DNA from: Phascolarctobacterium sp. | GTDB taxonomy: Bacteria; Bacillota; Negativicutes; Acidaminococcales; Acidaminococcaceae | DNA: 64,000 bases | Direction: 5' to 3' | Assembly: GCA_017467905.1 (NCBI GenBank) | Contig: JAFUKD010000005.1 | Coordinates: forward strand, 62,001-126,000 | In this document: positions 9,476 through 18,351 of the stretch, piece by piece | How positions within the stretch are numbered: the first letter of the stretch is position 1 | Layout: each line of letters begins with the position of its first letter | Program-made: the position numbers and the translations under genes | The notes under the pieces: model-generated | Databases searched by the model: none | What the model was told of the DNA's origin: nothing | What the model saw: the letters and a program-made list of their open reading frames with translations, nothing else

Positions 9476-10795
9476 ATGAAATTAGGAATGGTAAGCCTTG
9501 GATGTCCTAAAAACTTAGTGGATTCTGAGGTTATGCTTGGCATTATTCGCGAAAAAGAGTTGGAAATTACCAATGACCCTTCCGAAGCAGATATTATTAT
9601 TGTTAATACCTGTGGCTTTATCGAAAGCGCAAAGGAAGAATCTATTAACACTATTTTGCAAATGGCAGAATACAAGGCGGAAGGCAACTGCAAATATCTG
9701 CTGATGACTGGCTGCCTTGGTCAACGCTATGCTGATGAGCTGTTTGAAAGCATGCCGGAAGTAGATGCCATTGTTGGCAAGGAAAGCTTTACCGATATCG
9801 GTTGGGTGCTGGACGAGGTTATGTCCGGCAAACGTCTGCTGCATTTGGAAAAGAACTCTACTTTGACAAACCAACCGCGAATGTTGACTACTCCTAATTA
9901 CATGGCGTACCTTAAAATTGCAGAAGGCTGCGACAACTGCTGTTCCTACTGTGCTATCCCGCAGATTTGCGGTCCTTACACCAGCCGTCCTTACGAAGAG
10001 GTTATGGCAGAAGCCAAAGAGCTGGCTGCTACCGGCATTAAGGAGATTATCGTTGTAGCTCAGGACACTACCCGTTACGGTGAAGACCTGTACGGTAAGC
10101 TGATGCTGCCCCAATTATTGAAAGACTTAAACGCACTTGAAGGGGTAGAGTGGATTCGTGTAATGTACCTTTATCCTAACAACTTTACTGATGAACTTAT
10201 TGAAGCCTTTGCAACCTTGGACAAGGTGTGCAAATATATTGATATTCCCTTGCAGCACGCAAGCGATACCCTGCTGAGCAGCATGAACCGCTATGATACC
10301 AGAGCGGATGTTGAAGCTTTGCTGGGCAAGCTGAGAGCACGCATTCCCAATATTGTAATAAGAACAACCTTTATTGTAGGCTTCCCCGGTGAAACAGACG
10401 AGGACTTTGAAATTCTTAAAGACTTTGTTGTGGCACAACGCTTTGAAAATGCGGGCGTGTTCCAATATTCACAGGAGGATGGTACGGTTGCAGGGGCAAT
10501 GCCCAACCAAATTCCGGAAGAAATTAAAGAAAACCGTTATCACGAGCTGATGGCTTTACAAGCGGAAATTTCTGAGGAGCTGCACAGAGATATGGAAGAG
10601 CAGGAGCTTACCGTAGTTATTGAAGGCTTTGACGAAGAGAACCCGGAATTGGCAGCTGCCCGTTCCTACCATGAAGCGCCTGAAATTGACGGCAGCATTT
10701 TCGTTGAAAACGCAGGTGACCTCAACATTGGCAACTTTGTCAAGGTGCGCATCCTGCAAGGCTTTACTTACGAAATGGTGGCTGAAAGAATATGA
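9476..10795 (+). CDS. rimO: Ribosomal protein S12 methylthiotransferase RimO
   Basis: Radical SAM methylthiotransferase that modifies the conserved Asp of ribosomal protein S12. The N-terminal UPF0004 domain carries the three auxiliary-cluster cysteines (SLGCPKN at the start, VNTCGF, TGCLGQR). The radical-SAM CX3CX2C is Cys152, Cys156 and Cys159. A C-terminal TRAM domain (about 375-439) ends the protein. At 439 aa it is full length. It has a good AGGAGG-type ribosome site 5-6 nt before the ATG, and its stop overlaps the pncC start by 4 nt, indicating coupled translation. Confidence 0.95.
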   Translation: MKLGMVSLGCPKNLVDSEVMLGIIREKELEITNDPSEADIIIVNTCGFIESAKEESINTILQMAEYKAEGNCKYLLMTGCLGQRYADELFESMPEVDAIVGKESFTDIGWVLDEVMSGKRLLHLEKNSTLTNQPRMLTTPNYMAYLKIAEGCDNCCSYCAIPQICGPYTSRPYEEVMAEAKELAATGIKEIIVVAQDTTRYGEDLYGKLMLPQLLKDLNALEGVEWIRVMYLYPNNFTDELIEAFATLDKVCKYIDIPLQHASDTLLSSMNRYDTRADVEALLGKLRARIPNIVIRTTFIVGFPGETDEDFEILKDFVVAQRFENAGVFQYSQEDGTVAGAMPNQIPEEIKENRYHELMALQAEISEELHRDMEEQELTVVIEGFDEENPELAAARSYHEAPEIDGSIFVENAGDLNIGNFVKVRILQGFTYEMVAERI

Positions 10796-11298
10796 GCGCT
10801 GTAACACCGGACGCCTTGGCAGTTGCTTTAGGCGAAGAATTATTAGCACAGCAGAAGACCATTGCTTTTGCGGAATCCTGCACCGGAGGGCTGGCAAGCA
10901 GCTTGGTGACGGATGTTGCCGGAAGCTCTGCCTATTTGATAGGCTCTGTAGTTACCTATACTAATGAAGCAAAGCATAAGCTTTTGCAGGTAAAGCAGCC
11001 TACTTTAGATGCCTATGGTGCTGTGAGCGAGCAGGTTGCTTGCCAAATGGCGCAGGGAGCACGCAAGCTTTTTGATAGTGACTACGGTGTAGGCATTACG
11101 GGTAACGCAGGTCCTGGAGGAAGCGAGGACAAGCCTGTTGGTTTAGTTTATATTGCTATTGCAACAGAAGATGATGTATACTGTAAGGAGCTTTTGTTTA
11201 CAGCAAACCGAATGGAAAATAAACTGCGAATCGCACTCACGGCGATTTCTATGGTTATTGATATATTAAGAGAAAAGAAGTTGGAGGAAAATATTTAA
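10792..11298 (+). CDS. pncC: Nicotinamide-nucleotide amidohydrolase PncC (CinA C-terminal domain)
   Basis: Stand-alone CinA C-terminal domain (168 aa), the enzyme that deamidates nicotinamide mononucleotide to nicotinate mononucleotide in NAD recycling. Typical motifs are visible: FAESCTGGLAS near residue 25, GSVVTYTNEAK, and GITGNAGPGGSEDKPVG. The N-terminal MoaB-like domain found in full CinA proteins is absent, so the competence-linked long form is not present. Coupled to rimO by a 4-nt ATGA overlap and to the helicase gene by a TAATG overlap. Confidence 0.9.
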   Translation: MSAVTPDALAVALGEELLAQQKTIAFAESCTGGLASSLVTDVAGSSAYLIGSVVTYTNEAKHKLLQVKQPTLDAYGAVSEQVACQMAQGARKLFDSDYGVGITGNAGPGGSEDKPVGLVYIAIATEDDVYCKELLFTANRMENKLRIALTAISMVIDILREKKLEENI

Positions 11299-12890
11299 TG
11301 ACAAATACTCAAAAAGAAATGTTTGGTGAACTTTTACTGGATAAAAAGATTGTAACAGCCTTGACTGACATGGGCTTTGAAGAACCTTCTCCCATTCAGG
11401 CAGAGACCATTCCTCTGGTATTGGAAGGGCATGACGTAATTGGTCAGGCACAAACCGGTACCGGTAAAACTGCTGCTTTCGGTATTCCTCTGGTACAAAG
11501 CATCACTGATCATCGCCATATTCAAGCTTTGATCATGACCCCGACTCGCGAGCTTGCCATCCAAGTTGCGGAAGAGGTTAGCAAAATTGGTCGTACCTCT
11601 CGTATTAAGGCACTGCCTGTTTATGGTGGACAACCTATTGAGCGCCAAATCAAAGCTCTGAAAAATAATGTGCAAATTGTTATCGGTACTCCCGGTCGTT
11701 TGATTGACCATATTAACCGCAGAACCATTAAGCTTGACCATATCAAGTTCCTTGTTTTGGACGAAGCGGATGAAATGCTGGATATGGGTTTTGTGGACGA
11801 CATGGAAGAGATTATGCGTAACCTTCCCGCAGAACGTCAAACCCTTCTGTTTTCTGCAACCATGCCTCGTCCCATCTTGAGCCTTACTAAAAAATATATG
11901 AAGGCTCCTAAAAACGTAGCGGTTAGCAAGGAAGACCTTACCGTTCCTCTGATTGAACAATATTATTACGAAACTAAGGATAAGATTGAAGGCTTGTGCC
12001 GCCTGCTGGATGCAGAGATTGACGGCAAGCTTATTATCTTCTGTCGCACTAAAAAGGGTGTTGATGACCTTGCCATTGCTTTGTCCAGCCGTGGTTACCT
12101 GGTTGAAGGCTTGCATGGCGATTTAAGCCAAACCCAACGTGACCGTGTAATGAAGAAATTCCGTGAAGGCTCTGCTGAGGTGCTTATCGCTACTGACGTT
12201 GCAGCCCGTGGTATTGATATTGACAACATCACCCACGTAATTAACTTTGACATTCCTCAAGACCCCGAAAGCTATGTACACCGCATTGGTCGTACTGGTC
12301 GCGCAGGTAACACCGGTGTGGCGATGACCTTCATCACTCCCCGCGAGTTCCGTCAGCTGAAACTGATTGAACGTATTATTCATACCAAAATTCAACGACG
12401 CCAGCTGCCCACCGCTGCTAACGTAATCGAACGTCAACGCGAGCAAATCATTAGCAAAATGCAAACCGTTCTGGAAATGAACCACTTCCACGATTACATG
12501 AGCATTGCTGAAAGCTTATTGAACGATTACTCCGCAGAAGACGTAGCTGCTGCTGCAATCAAGTTGATGCAAGAAGGCAATAAAGCCTTGGAAGCTCCGC
12601 AGGAAGACATCATCGCTGCTGATTTGCAAAATACTGGCGGTCGCCCCGGAATGGTGCGTTTGTTTATCAATGTTGGACGCGCGCAACGTATTAGCGTTAA
12701 AGACATCATCAGCACCATTGCCATCGAATCCGACATTCCTGCCCGTGACATTGGCAAGATTGACATCTACGATAAATTTACCTTTGTAGAAGTTCCTGAC
12801 GACGTTGCCGAAAAGGTATTGGGTGCAATGCACAAGAATACCATTCGTGGTTATAAGATTAATGTAGAACCTGCTCGTGTACGCAAATAA
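11298..12890 (+). CDS. cshA: DEAD-box ATP-dependent RNA helicase (CshA/DeaD type)
   Basis: RNA helicase acting in ribosome assembly, cold adaptation and the RNA degradosome. Motifs appear in order: Q motif, AQTGTGKT (motif I, near 50), PTRELA, DEAD within LVLDEADEMLD (near 155), SAT, and HRIGRTGRAG. A C-terminal DbpA/DeaD-type RNA-binding RRM (about 455-528) identifies the 530-aa protein with the longer DeaD/CshA group rather than short RhlE forms. Translation is coupled to pncC by TAATG. Its presence with rnj in one gene run fits a shared role in RNA turnover. Confidence 0.93.
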   Translation: MTNTQKEMFGELLLDKKIVTALTDMGFEEPSPIQAETIPLVLEGHDVIGQAQTGTGKTAAFGIPLVQSITDHRHIQALIMTPTRELAIQVAEEVSKIGRTSRIKALPVYGGQPIERQIKALKNNVQIVIGTPGRLIDHINRRTIKLDHIKFLVLDEADEMLDMGFVDDMEEIMRNLPAERQTLLFSATMPRPILSLTKKYMKAPKNVAVSKEDLTVPLIEQYYYETKDKIEGLCRLLDAEIDGKLIIFCRTKKGVDDLAIALSSRGYLVEGLHGDLSQTQRDRVMKKFREGSAEVLIATDVAARGIDIDNITHVINFDIPQDPESYVHRIGRTGRAGNTGVAMTFITPREFRQLKLIERIIHTKIQRRQLPTAANVIERQREQIISKMQTVLEMNHFHDYMSIAESLLNDYSAEDVAAAAIKLMQEGNKALEAPQEDIIAADLQNTGGRPGMVRLFINVGRAQRISVKDIISTIAIESDIPARDIGKIDIYDKFTFVEVPDDVAEKVLGAMHKNTIRGYKINVEPARVRK

Positions 12891-12919
12891 AATTTACGAC
12901 ATTGTAGAGGCGAAATATA

Positions 12920-14746
12920 ATGAGTGAAATTTTAGGAAACCTTAAAGGTATTCGTAACTCTGTAATTGAAGAACTTAAAACGCTCTATGATATGAAGCTG
13001 TCTTCCGGACAGCTTCTTTCTGCGGAATTGGCTTTGAAGCTGGCAGATATTACTGAATTTATCAATCGCGAAGTATCTGTTTATATTACTCGTAGCGGTC
13101 AGATTATCAGAGTATCTGTCGGAAGCAACGAAACCGTAGAGCTGCCCGCCGTAGAGGGTAGGCGAGGGAGCAGTCGTTTGAGTGGTATCCGTTGCGTGCA
13201 TACTCATCCCAATGGAACACCTGCTCTTAGCGGCGTGGATATCTCTGCTTTAAAGGCTAACCGTTTTGACTGTATGATTGCCATTGGCGTTACTGCACCT
13301 GATTTCACCCAATCCACCTTAGGGTTCGGGATGATTGTAGGTATGGATGAAAATGAACAGTTTATTGTAGAAAACTATGGTCCTTTGTCCATGGCAGAGG
13401 CGGAAACAATTTACTTTCCCAACCTTGTTACTACCGTTGAACGCATTTTAGATAAGCAGACCAACAGCACTTCCTTGGCGCAGGCACAAGAGAGGGCAGT
13501 GCTGGTAGGCATGGAATATAATGGTATGCTCAATACCTTGGGCTGGACCATTGAAGATTCCGTAGAAGAATTAAAGCAGCTGGCAGATACAGCAGGGGCA
13601 CAGGTTGTTGCCCGTTTTCTGCAAAAGCGTCCTAAGCCGGACCCTGCTTTCTTCATTGGCAAGGGTAAGGTGCAGGAGCTTGCTCTGTTCGTACAACAGG
13701 AAAATATAGATTTGTGCATCTTCGACGATGAGCTTTCTCCTGCTCAACAACGTAACATTGAACAGGCAATGGGCATTAGGGTTTTAGACCGCACTGCTTT
13801 AATTCTGGATATCTTTGCTCAGCGAGCACGTACCAACGAAGGCAAGCTGCAGGTAGAATTGGCGCAGCTGCAATATAATTTACCCCGCATTATGGGTAAA
13901 GGCTTGAGCTTATCCCGTCTTGGCGGTGGTATTGGTACTCGCGGACCAGGCGAAACCAAGCTTGAGGTTGACCGCAGGCGTATTCGTGACCGTATTGCCT
14001 ACATTAAAGAATGTATTGGTAAGGTAAAGAGTGTGCGCAATTTGCATAGGGCAGGGCGTAACAAGGCTTCTGTCCCCACAGTTAGCTTAGTAGGCTACAC
14101 CAACGCGGGCAAATCTACTCTGCTTAACACTCTAACCAATTCTGATATTTACGCTAAAGACCAGCTCTTTGCTACCCTTGACCCTACAACTCGTCAGCTT
14201 GATTTGCCAGACAAGCAACAGGCTATTTTGACAGATACTGTTGGCTTTATCCAACGATTACCTCACCAATTGGTTGCTGCCTTCCAATCTACTTTGGAAG
14301 AAGTTGTAGAAGCGGACATTCTTTTACACGTAATTGACGTAAGCCATGAGCTGTACAAGGAACAGAGCAATGCTGTTTATCATGTTTTAGAGCAGATTGG
14401 CGCTAAAGACAAGACCATAATTACTGTTTATAATAAAATCGATAAGCTTCCTGCCGATTTTGCACTGCCTGCACGTTTAGCGCAAGAGGAAAACAGCATT
14501 TGCATTAGTGCTAAAGCTAACATTAATCTTGACAAGCTGCTTGAGTTGATTGTAGAAAACCTGAAACTAAAGGCGGTAGAGGAGTACTTCCTTGTTCCGT
14601 ACAGTGATTCCGGGGCGGCTGCTCGTTTGCATAGCGTTGGCACTGTCTTGGAGCAGGAGTATCTGGCAGAGGGTACAAAATTAAAAGTACGCTTGGCTGC
14701 AGAGCAGTTAGGTGAATTTGAAAAATATCTTAGCAAAGGTGAATGA
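12920..14746 (+). CDS. hflX: HflX GTPase with N-terminal JAMM-like domain
   Basis: Ribosome-associated GTPase that splits stalled or stressed 70S ribosomes. The canonical part starts near residue 190: an HflX N-domain, a glycine-rich helical linker (LGGGIGTRGPGE, near 335-345), then a G domain with G1 GYTNAGKST at 392-400, DTVGF and NKID. At 608 aa it is some 180 residues longer than typical HflX. The extra N-terminal domain contains HTH at residues 94-96, then seven residues, Ser104, two residues, Asp107: exactly the JAMM/MPN metal motif as in RadC, with Glu51 a candidate catalytic Glu. Metal-binding or hydrolase activity is inference. The stop overlaps the next start by 4 nt. Confidence 0.93.
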   Translation: MSEILGNLKGIRNSVIEELKTLYDMKLSSGQLLSAELALKLADITEFINREVSVYITRSGQIIRVSVGSNETVELPAVEGRRGSSRLSGIRCVHTHPNGTPALSGVDISALKANRFDCMIAIGVTAPDFTQSTLGFGMIVGMDENEQFIVENYGPLSMAEAETIYFPNLVTTVERILDKQTNSTSLAQAQERAVLVGMEYNGMLNTLGWTIEDSVEELKQLADTAGAQVVARFLQKRPKPDPAFFIGKGKVQELALFVQQENIDLCIFDDELSPAQQRNIEQAMGIRVLDRTALILDIFAQRARTNEGKLQVELAQLQYNLPRIMGKGLSLSRLGGGIGTRGPGETKLEVDRRRIRDRIAYIKECIGKVKSVRNLHRAGRNKASVPTVSLVGYTNAGKSTLLNTLTNSDIYAKDQLFATLDPTTRQLDLPDKQQAILTDTVGFIQRLPHQLVAAFQSTLEEVVEADILLHVIDVSHELYKEQSNAVYHVLEQIGAKDKTIITVYNKIDKLPADFALPARLAQEENSICISAKANINLDKLLELIVENLKLKAVEEYFLVPYSDSGAAARLHSVGTVLEQEYLAEGTKLKVRLAAEQLGEFEKYLSKGE

Positions 14747-15984
14747 AATTGATAGATTTTAAAACTATAGAAGCGAATGCTTTAGCTGACGTTGCCGCTC
14801 ACAGTGCGGAATTAGAGGAAGCTGCGCTTTTTAATACGAACAAAGTAATCAACGCCTTCCGTAATAATATGGTTTCAGACTTTTATTTGAAGCCAACCAC
14901 TGGTTATGCTTACTCTGATGTAGGTCGCGAAAAATTAGACCTCATTTACGCAGAGCTTTTCAAAACGGAAGCTGCTCTCGTACGTTCCCAGTTTGTTTCC
15001 GGAACTCATGCCCTGGCTGTTGCTTTGTTAGGTAACCTCAAAGCAGGGGACGAGCTCATCGCAGTAACCGGTGCACCCTACGATACAATGCAAACCATTA
15101 TTGGTTATCCTGTTAAAATGGAAGGCTCCTTAGTAGATATTGGTGTAAGCTACAAGGAAATACCTATGAGTGGCGACCATGTAGACCTTGAAGCAATCAA
15201 GGCTGCAGTAACAAGTAAGACCACAATGATTCATATCCAACGCTCCTGCGGTTATAGCGCAGTACGCAAAACTATTACTATTGAAGAAATTGGTAGAATA
15301 TGCAAGGCTGCCAAGGAGGCTAACCCCAATGTAATCTGCTTCGTTGATAATTGCTATGGTGAATTTATCGAAAAGCAGGAGCCTACCGAAGTTGGTGCTG
15401 ACCTTGTTGCAGGTTCTTTGATTAAAAATTTAGGTGGCGGTTTGGCTCCGACAGGTGGTTACATTGTAGGACGTGAAGACTTAGTAGAAAAGGCAGCTTA
15501 TCGTTTAACTGCTCCAGGTTTGGGGGGCGAGATGGGGGCTACCCTTGGTGATACCGCTCGTGAATTTTATCAAGGTCTCTTTATGGCTCCGCACATTGTT
15601 TTGCAAGCTGTAAAGACGGCTATTTTTGCAGCTTCCGTTTTTAAACAGTTAGGCTACGAAGTAAAGCCTTTACCTGAAGAAAAACGTAGCGATATTATTC
15701 AGGCTATCACCTTAGAAAGCAGAGAACGTCTGTGCAACTTCTGTGTTGCTATTCAAAGCAATTCTCCTGTTGATGCTCATGTTGAGCCCGTACCTTCGCC
15801 ATTGCCTGGTTATCAGGACGAAATTATTATGGCAGCGGGTACCTTTGTGCAAGGTGCATCCATTGAACTCAGTGCTGACGGTCCTTGTCGCGAACCTTTC
15901 AATGTATTCTTCCAAGGTGGTTTAACCTTTGAACATGGCCGCTTGGCAATTATGGCTGCAGCTGAAAGAGTAGGCGCAAAATAA
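14743..15984 (+). CDS. Methionine gamma-lyase family PLP protein (YnbB-like)
   Basis: Fold-type I PLP enzyme of the family once called aluminium resistance protein (YnbB) and now grouped with methionine gamma-lyase-like proteins; the substrate is not established. The likely Schiff-base Lys is in SLIKNLGGG (near residue 225), preceded by the cofactor segment FVDNCYGEF. The length of 413 aa matches the family. The start overlaps the hflX stop by 4 nt, a pairing seen in several Firmicutes. It ends the rightward gene run and is followed by a strong terminator. Confidence 0.85.
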   Translation: MKLIDFKTIEANALADVAAHSAELEEAALFNTNKVINAFRNNMVSDFYLKPTTGYAYSDVGREKLDLIYAELFKTEAALVRSQFVSGTHALAVALLGNLKAGDELIAVTGAPYDTMQTIIGYPVKMEGSLVDIGVSYKEIPMSGDHVDLEAIKAAVTSKTTMIHIQRSCGYSAVRKTITIEEIGRICKAAKEANPNVICFVDNCYGEFIEKQEPTEVGADLVAGSLIKNLGGGLAPTGGYIVGREDLVEKAAYRLTAPGLGGEMGATLGDTAREFYQGLFMAPHIVLQAVKTAIFAASVFKQLGYEVKPLPEEKRSDIIQAITLESRERLCNFCVAIQSNSPVDAHVEPVPSPLPGYQDEIIMAAGTFVQGASIELSADGPCREPFNVFFQGGLTFEHGRLAIMAAAERVGAK

Positions 15985-16009
15985 TTAAAACCTTTCTATT
16001 AAAAACCAG

Positions 16010-16044
16010 AACCTCCTATTGCAAAGGCAGTAGGAGGTTTTTTT
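16010..16044 (+). terminator. Terminator of the rightward gene run
   Basis: Perfect 9-bp stem (16010-16018 with 16031-16039), a 12-nt loop, and a run of eight T from 16037. It lies 25 nt after the YnbB-like stop. Confidence 0.9.
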
Positions 16045-16134
16045 AGGATTGTTTTTGCCAATATGACATCATTTTAATTTTAGATTTAAATCAAAAACAG
16101 AGAATATATCAAAAATTTTAAAAGTAACACATAA

Positions 16135-16167
16135 AAAAGGGAAGCTCCTAAAAAGAGCTTCCCTTTT
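16135..16167 (-). terminator. Terminator of lexA, usable in both directions
   Basis: Perfect 13-bp stem (16135-16147 with 16155-16167) with an A-tract on the left and a T-tract on the right, so it can stop transcripts from either side. It lies 7 nt past the lexA stop in the convergent gap; the AT-rich stretch 16045-16134 holds nothing else I recognise. Confidence 0.88.
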
Positions 16168-16174
16168 ATTTTTC

Positions 16175-16837
16175 TTAAAGCATTCTAATTACAGAAATAA
16201 CCTTGCCAATAACTTGGATGTTATCAGTGCCTAAGATAGGTTCATATTTATCGTTTTCAGGTTGCAGACGGATGCGGCGCAGTTCGCGGAAGTAACGCTT
16301 AACTGTAGTTTCTTCGCCGTCAATAAGTGCAACGACGATATCACCATTGCTTGCAGAGTTTTGTTTACGTGCAATAATGTAGTCGTGATCCAAGATACCT
16401 GCGTTAATCATACTGTCACCGGTAACGGAAAGCATGAACACATCTTCATCACATCCAAGAAAGTCCAAAGGAATAGGATAGGTTTCTTCAACATTTTCTA
16501 CAGCAAGAATGGGGCAGCCAGCGGTAACCTTGCCAACAAGGGGAACAGGTACCACAGTTTTATTACGCCATTCTTCGTTTTGGTTAAGAAGTTCCAAAGC
16601 ACGAGGTTTAGCTGCATCACGCATCAGGAAACCAAATTTTTCCAAGGTCTTTAAATGATTATGAACACTTGCGCTAGAAGAAAGACCAACCGCTTGGCCA
16701 ATCTCACGGACAGCAGGCGGATAACCTTTTTTGGCAGTAAACTCGCGGACAAAATCCAGAACAGCTTTTTGACGTTCGGACAACAAGTCTTCCGTATATT
16801 TACCATTAACAGGGGGCAAAGCTCTACGTCTTCCCAT
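16175..16837 (-). CDS. lexA: LexA repressor
   Basis: SOS-response repressor that binds operator DNA and self-cleaves when RecA filaments form. An N-terminal winged-helix DNA-binding domain (about 22-85) is followed by the S24 protease domain. The cleavage bond is Ala106-Gly107, the catalytic Ser142 is in GDSM and the catalytic Lys180 is in TTVKR. The 220-aa length is usual, with about 15 extra residues at the N terminus. The ATG has GGAGGAGA just upstream. It stands alone as a transcription unit with its own promoter and candidate operators, consistent with autoregulation. Confidence 0.96.
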   Translation of the reverse strand: MGRRRALPPVNGKYTEDLLSERQKAVLDFVREFTAKKGYPPAVREIGQAVGLSSSASVHNHLKTLEKFGFLMRDAAKPRALELLNQNEEWRNKTVVPVPLVGKVTAGCPILAVENVEETYPIPLDFLGCDEDVFMLSVTGDSMINAGILDHDYIIARKQNSASNGDIVVALIDGEETTVKRYFRELRRIRLQPENDKYEPILGTDNIQVIGKVISVIRML

Positions 16838-16849
16838 AAAATCTCCTCC

Positions 16850-16921
16850 AATCGTTTGTTCGTGCAGTTTGCTTTAATTCATTGTACCAAATTAAAGCGA
16901 AAGTGTCAAACGATTGTTTTG
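16850..16921 (-). promoter_or_regulatory. lexA promoter with candidate LexA operators
   Basis: Reading leftwards, TTGACA (16909-16904) and TACAAT (16886-16881) are 17 nt apart, a near-consensus promoter. An AAAC-N4-GTTT palindrome (16908-16919) covers the -35. A second element containing GAAC lies between the -10 and the gene (about 16851-16864). The two elements share the 10-mer CAATCGTTTG in opposite orientation. Assignment as LexA sites is inference from position and from similarity to the GAAC-N4-GTTC operator. Confidence 0.7.
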
Positions 16922-16972
16922 AATGACGGAGAAGAAGGCTCTAAAATAATTTATTGTGTCCGATAATATATA

Positions 16973-17620
16973 TTATGACTTATTTTTGAAGCTTCTAACG
17001 AATTTTAAATGCTCGTTCCATATTTTGATACGCACTTCTTCGTTAAGCTCGGCAGGAGCCAAATTTGAGAGTTTGGCTGCTTCTTCGTCTTGCATACGTT
17101 TTATGATGGCAGGAATTTCTGGAGATTGGTCATCTTTTTTGGCAGAAAACACCTCATCATCTGTAGAAACGGTTGTTAATGCGTAAAGTTGGTCCTTTGC
17201 AGAAAGAAGACTGGTATTTATGGCATGTAGCTTTCTATTTTGCTTGTACAGGTGTGAAATTGTGATGACCTTATATTTGCCAAGCTTTTCCACGCCAAGG
17301 AAGGACTTTATTTCTTTTTTAGTTGCTTCCTCTAATTTTGTATAGGGAAGCTCTACGTTGTGGTCTTCGTATCTATCTAAATCCCAAATTTTAAGTGGAA
17401 CTGTCTTTAAACTAAGCTCACAGCGCTTTAAAAGAGCAAGTTTTTCGTATTGTTCATTGAAGAAGCTTGTGGAAAATTGTTCTCCGCAAATTTGGGTAGC
17501 AGTTTCAGTGCTGATGTGGCTTACTGTATGGGTATGTTCAACGCTATCATCACTTGTCTGTGCCCAAGCGGAACCTGCCAAACCTAATAATAAGGCACAT
17601 ATTACTGCTGTTTTCTTCAT
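16973..17620 (-). CDS. Predicted secreted protein of unknown function
   Basis: I do not recognise a family. The first 21 residues form a clear Sec signal peptide (KK, a hydrophobic core, then an AWA-Q cleavage site). The mature 190-odd residues are soluble and rich in Lys and Glu, with two Cys (in TQICGEQ and LKRCELS) that could form one disulfide. I take the ATG at 17620, which has GAAGAAGG 7 nt upstream; an in-frame TTG eight codons earlier would precede the signal peptide and lacks a ribosome site. It lies alone between lexA and pduL. A location outside the cytoplasmic membrane is inferred from the signal. Confidence 0.65.
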   Translation of the reverse strand: MKKTAVICALLLGLAGSAWAQTSDDSVEHTHTVSHISTETATQICGEQFSTSFFNEQYEKLALLKRCELSLKTVPLKIWDLDRYEDHNVELPYTKLEEATKKEIKSFLGVEKLGKYKVITISHLYKQNRKLHAINTSLLSAKDQLYALTTVSTDDEVFSAKKDDQSPEIPAIIKRMQDEEAAKLSNLAPAELNEEVRIKIWNEHLKFVRSFKNKS

Positions 17621-17706
17621 ATAAATACCTTCTTCCAAAATCAAAAGCCTTCTTTTATTACCAATAAAGTGCTAAATACAGGGTGCATCTAAAATAAATG
17701 TAGAAA

Positions 17707-18282
17707 TTATTTGTTGAATACCACGTCAACCATCATATCGCTGTCCAAATTGCAAGCGTTGGCTTCGTCCGTATCAATATGTACTTCGTCGGCGTGTGCC
17801 TCCCCTGCTCTAATCAATACATTGTGTAAGGTGATGGAGCGTTCTCCTTGAGTTACCAAGTCTACGATATCGCCATCCTTCAAGCCGTATTTAGCAGCAG
17901 TTTCAGGATACAGATGTACGTGGCGTGCAGCAACGATAATGCCTTCGGGGATTTCTACTTCACCTGCAGGGCCTACCAGCTTGCCGCCTGCAGAGCCGGC
18001 AATTTTGCCACTGTGGCGGATAGGAGCGTTCAAGCCAAGCTTGCGCGCATCAGTAAGAGCCAGTTCGATTTGAGTTTCAGGGCGCAAGGGACCGATAATG
18101 CGCAGCTTCATTTCACCTTTGGGAGTAACCAAGGTGATTTGTTCTTCAGAAGCGTATTGACCGGGTTGACCGATTTTCTTTTTAACGTGCAGTTCACTGC
18201 CAGCACCAAATAAAATATCCATGTGTTCACGGCAAAGATGGGCGTGACGAGCGGAAACACCTAATACTAACGGAAATTGCAT
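17707..18282 (-). CDS. pduL: Phosphate propanoyltransferase PduL
   Basis: Phosphotransacylase that interconverts acyl-CoA (propionyl- or acetyl-CoA) and acyl-phosphate, allowing ATP formation with an acyl kinase. Two tandem beta-barrel domains each carry an ARHxHL zinc/His motif (residues 12-17 and about 117-122). The 191-aa length matches stand-alone PduL. There is no N-terminal encapsulation peptide and no microcompartment shell gene nearby, so it is probably a cytosolic enzyme of the main fermentation route. It has its own promoter, with inverted repeats upstream suggesting regulation. Confidence 0.92.
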   Translation of the reverse strand: MQFPLVLGVSARHAHLCREHMDILFGAGSELHVKKKIGQPGQYASEEQITLVTPKGEMKLRIIGPLRPETQIELALTDARKLGLNAPIRHSGKIAGSAGGKLVGPAGEVEIPEGIIVAARHVHLYPETAAKYGLKDGDIVDLVTQGERSITLHNVLIRAGEAHADEVHIDTDEANACNLDSDMMVDVVFNK

Positions 18283-18322
18283 ATATTTTCACCTCATAAA
18301 AAATTTTGGGGTACCGGGTATC

Positions 18323-18351
18323 ATTATACCATAAGTTGTGGTAAACTGCCA
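18323..18351 (-). promoter_or_regulatory. pduL promoter with extended -10
   Basis: Reading leftwards, TGGCAG (18351-18346), 17 nt, then TATAAT (18328-18323) preceded by TGG, which makes an extended -10. It lies about 40 nt before the pduL start. Confidence 0.65.

Noticed and set aside
17707-18282. PduL as part of a microcompartment locus
   Set aside because: No shell protein or encapsulation peptide is seen, and neighbours are unrelated.
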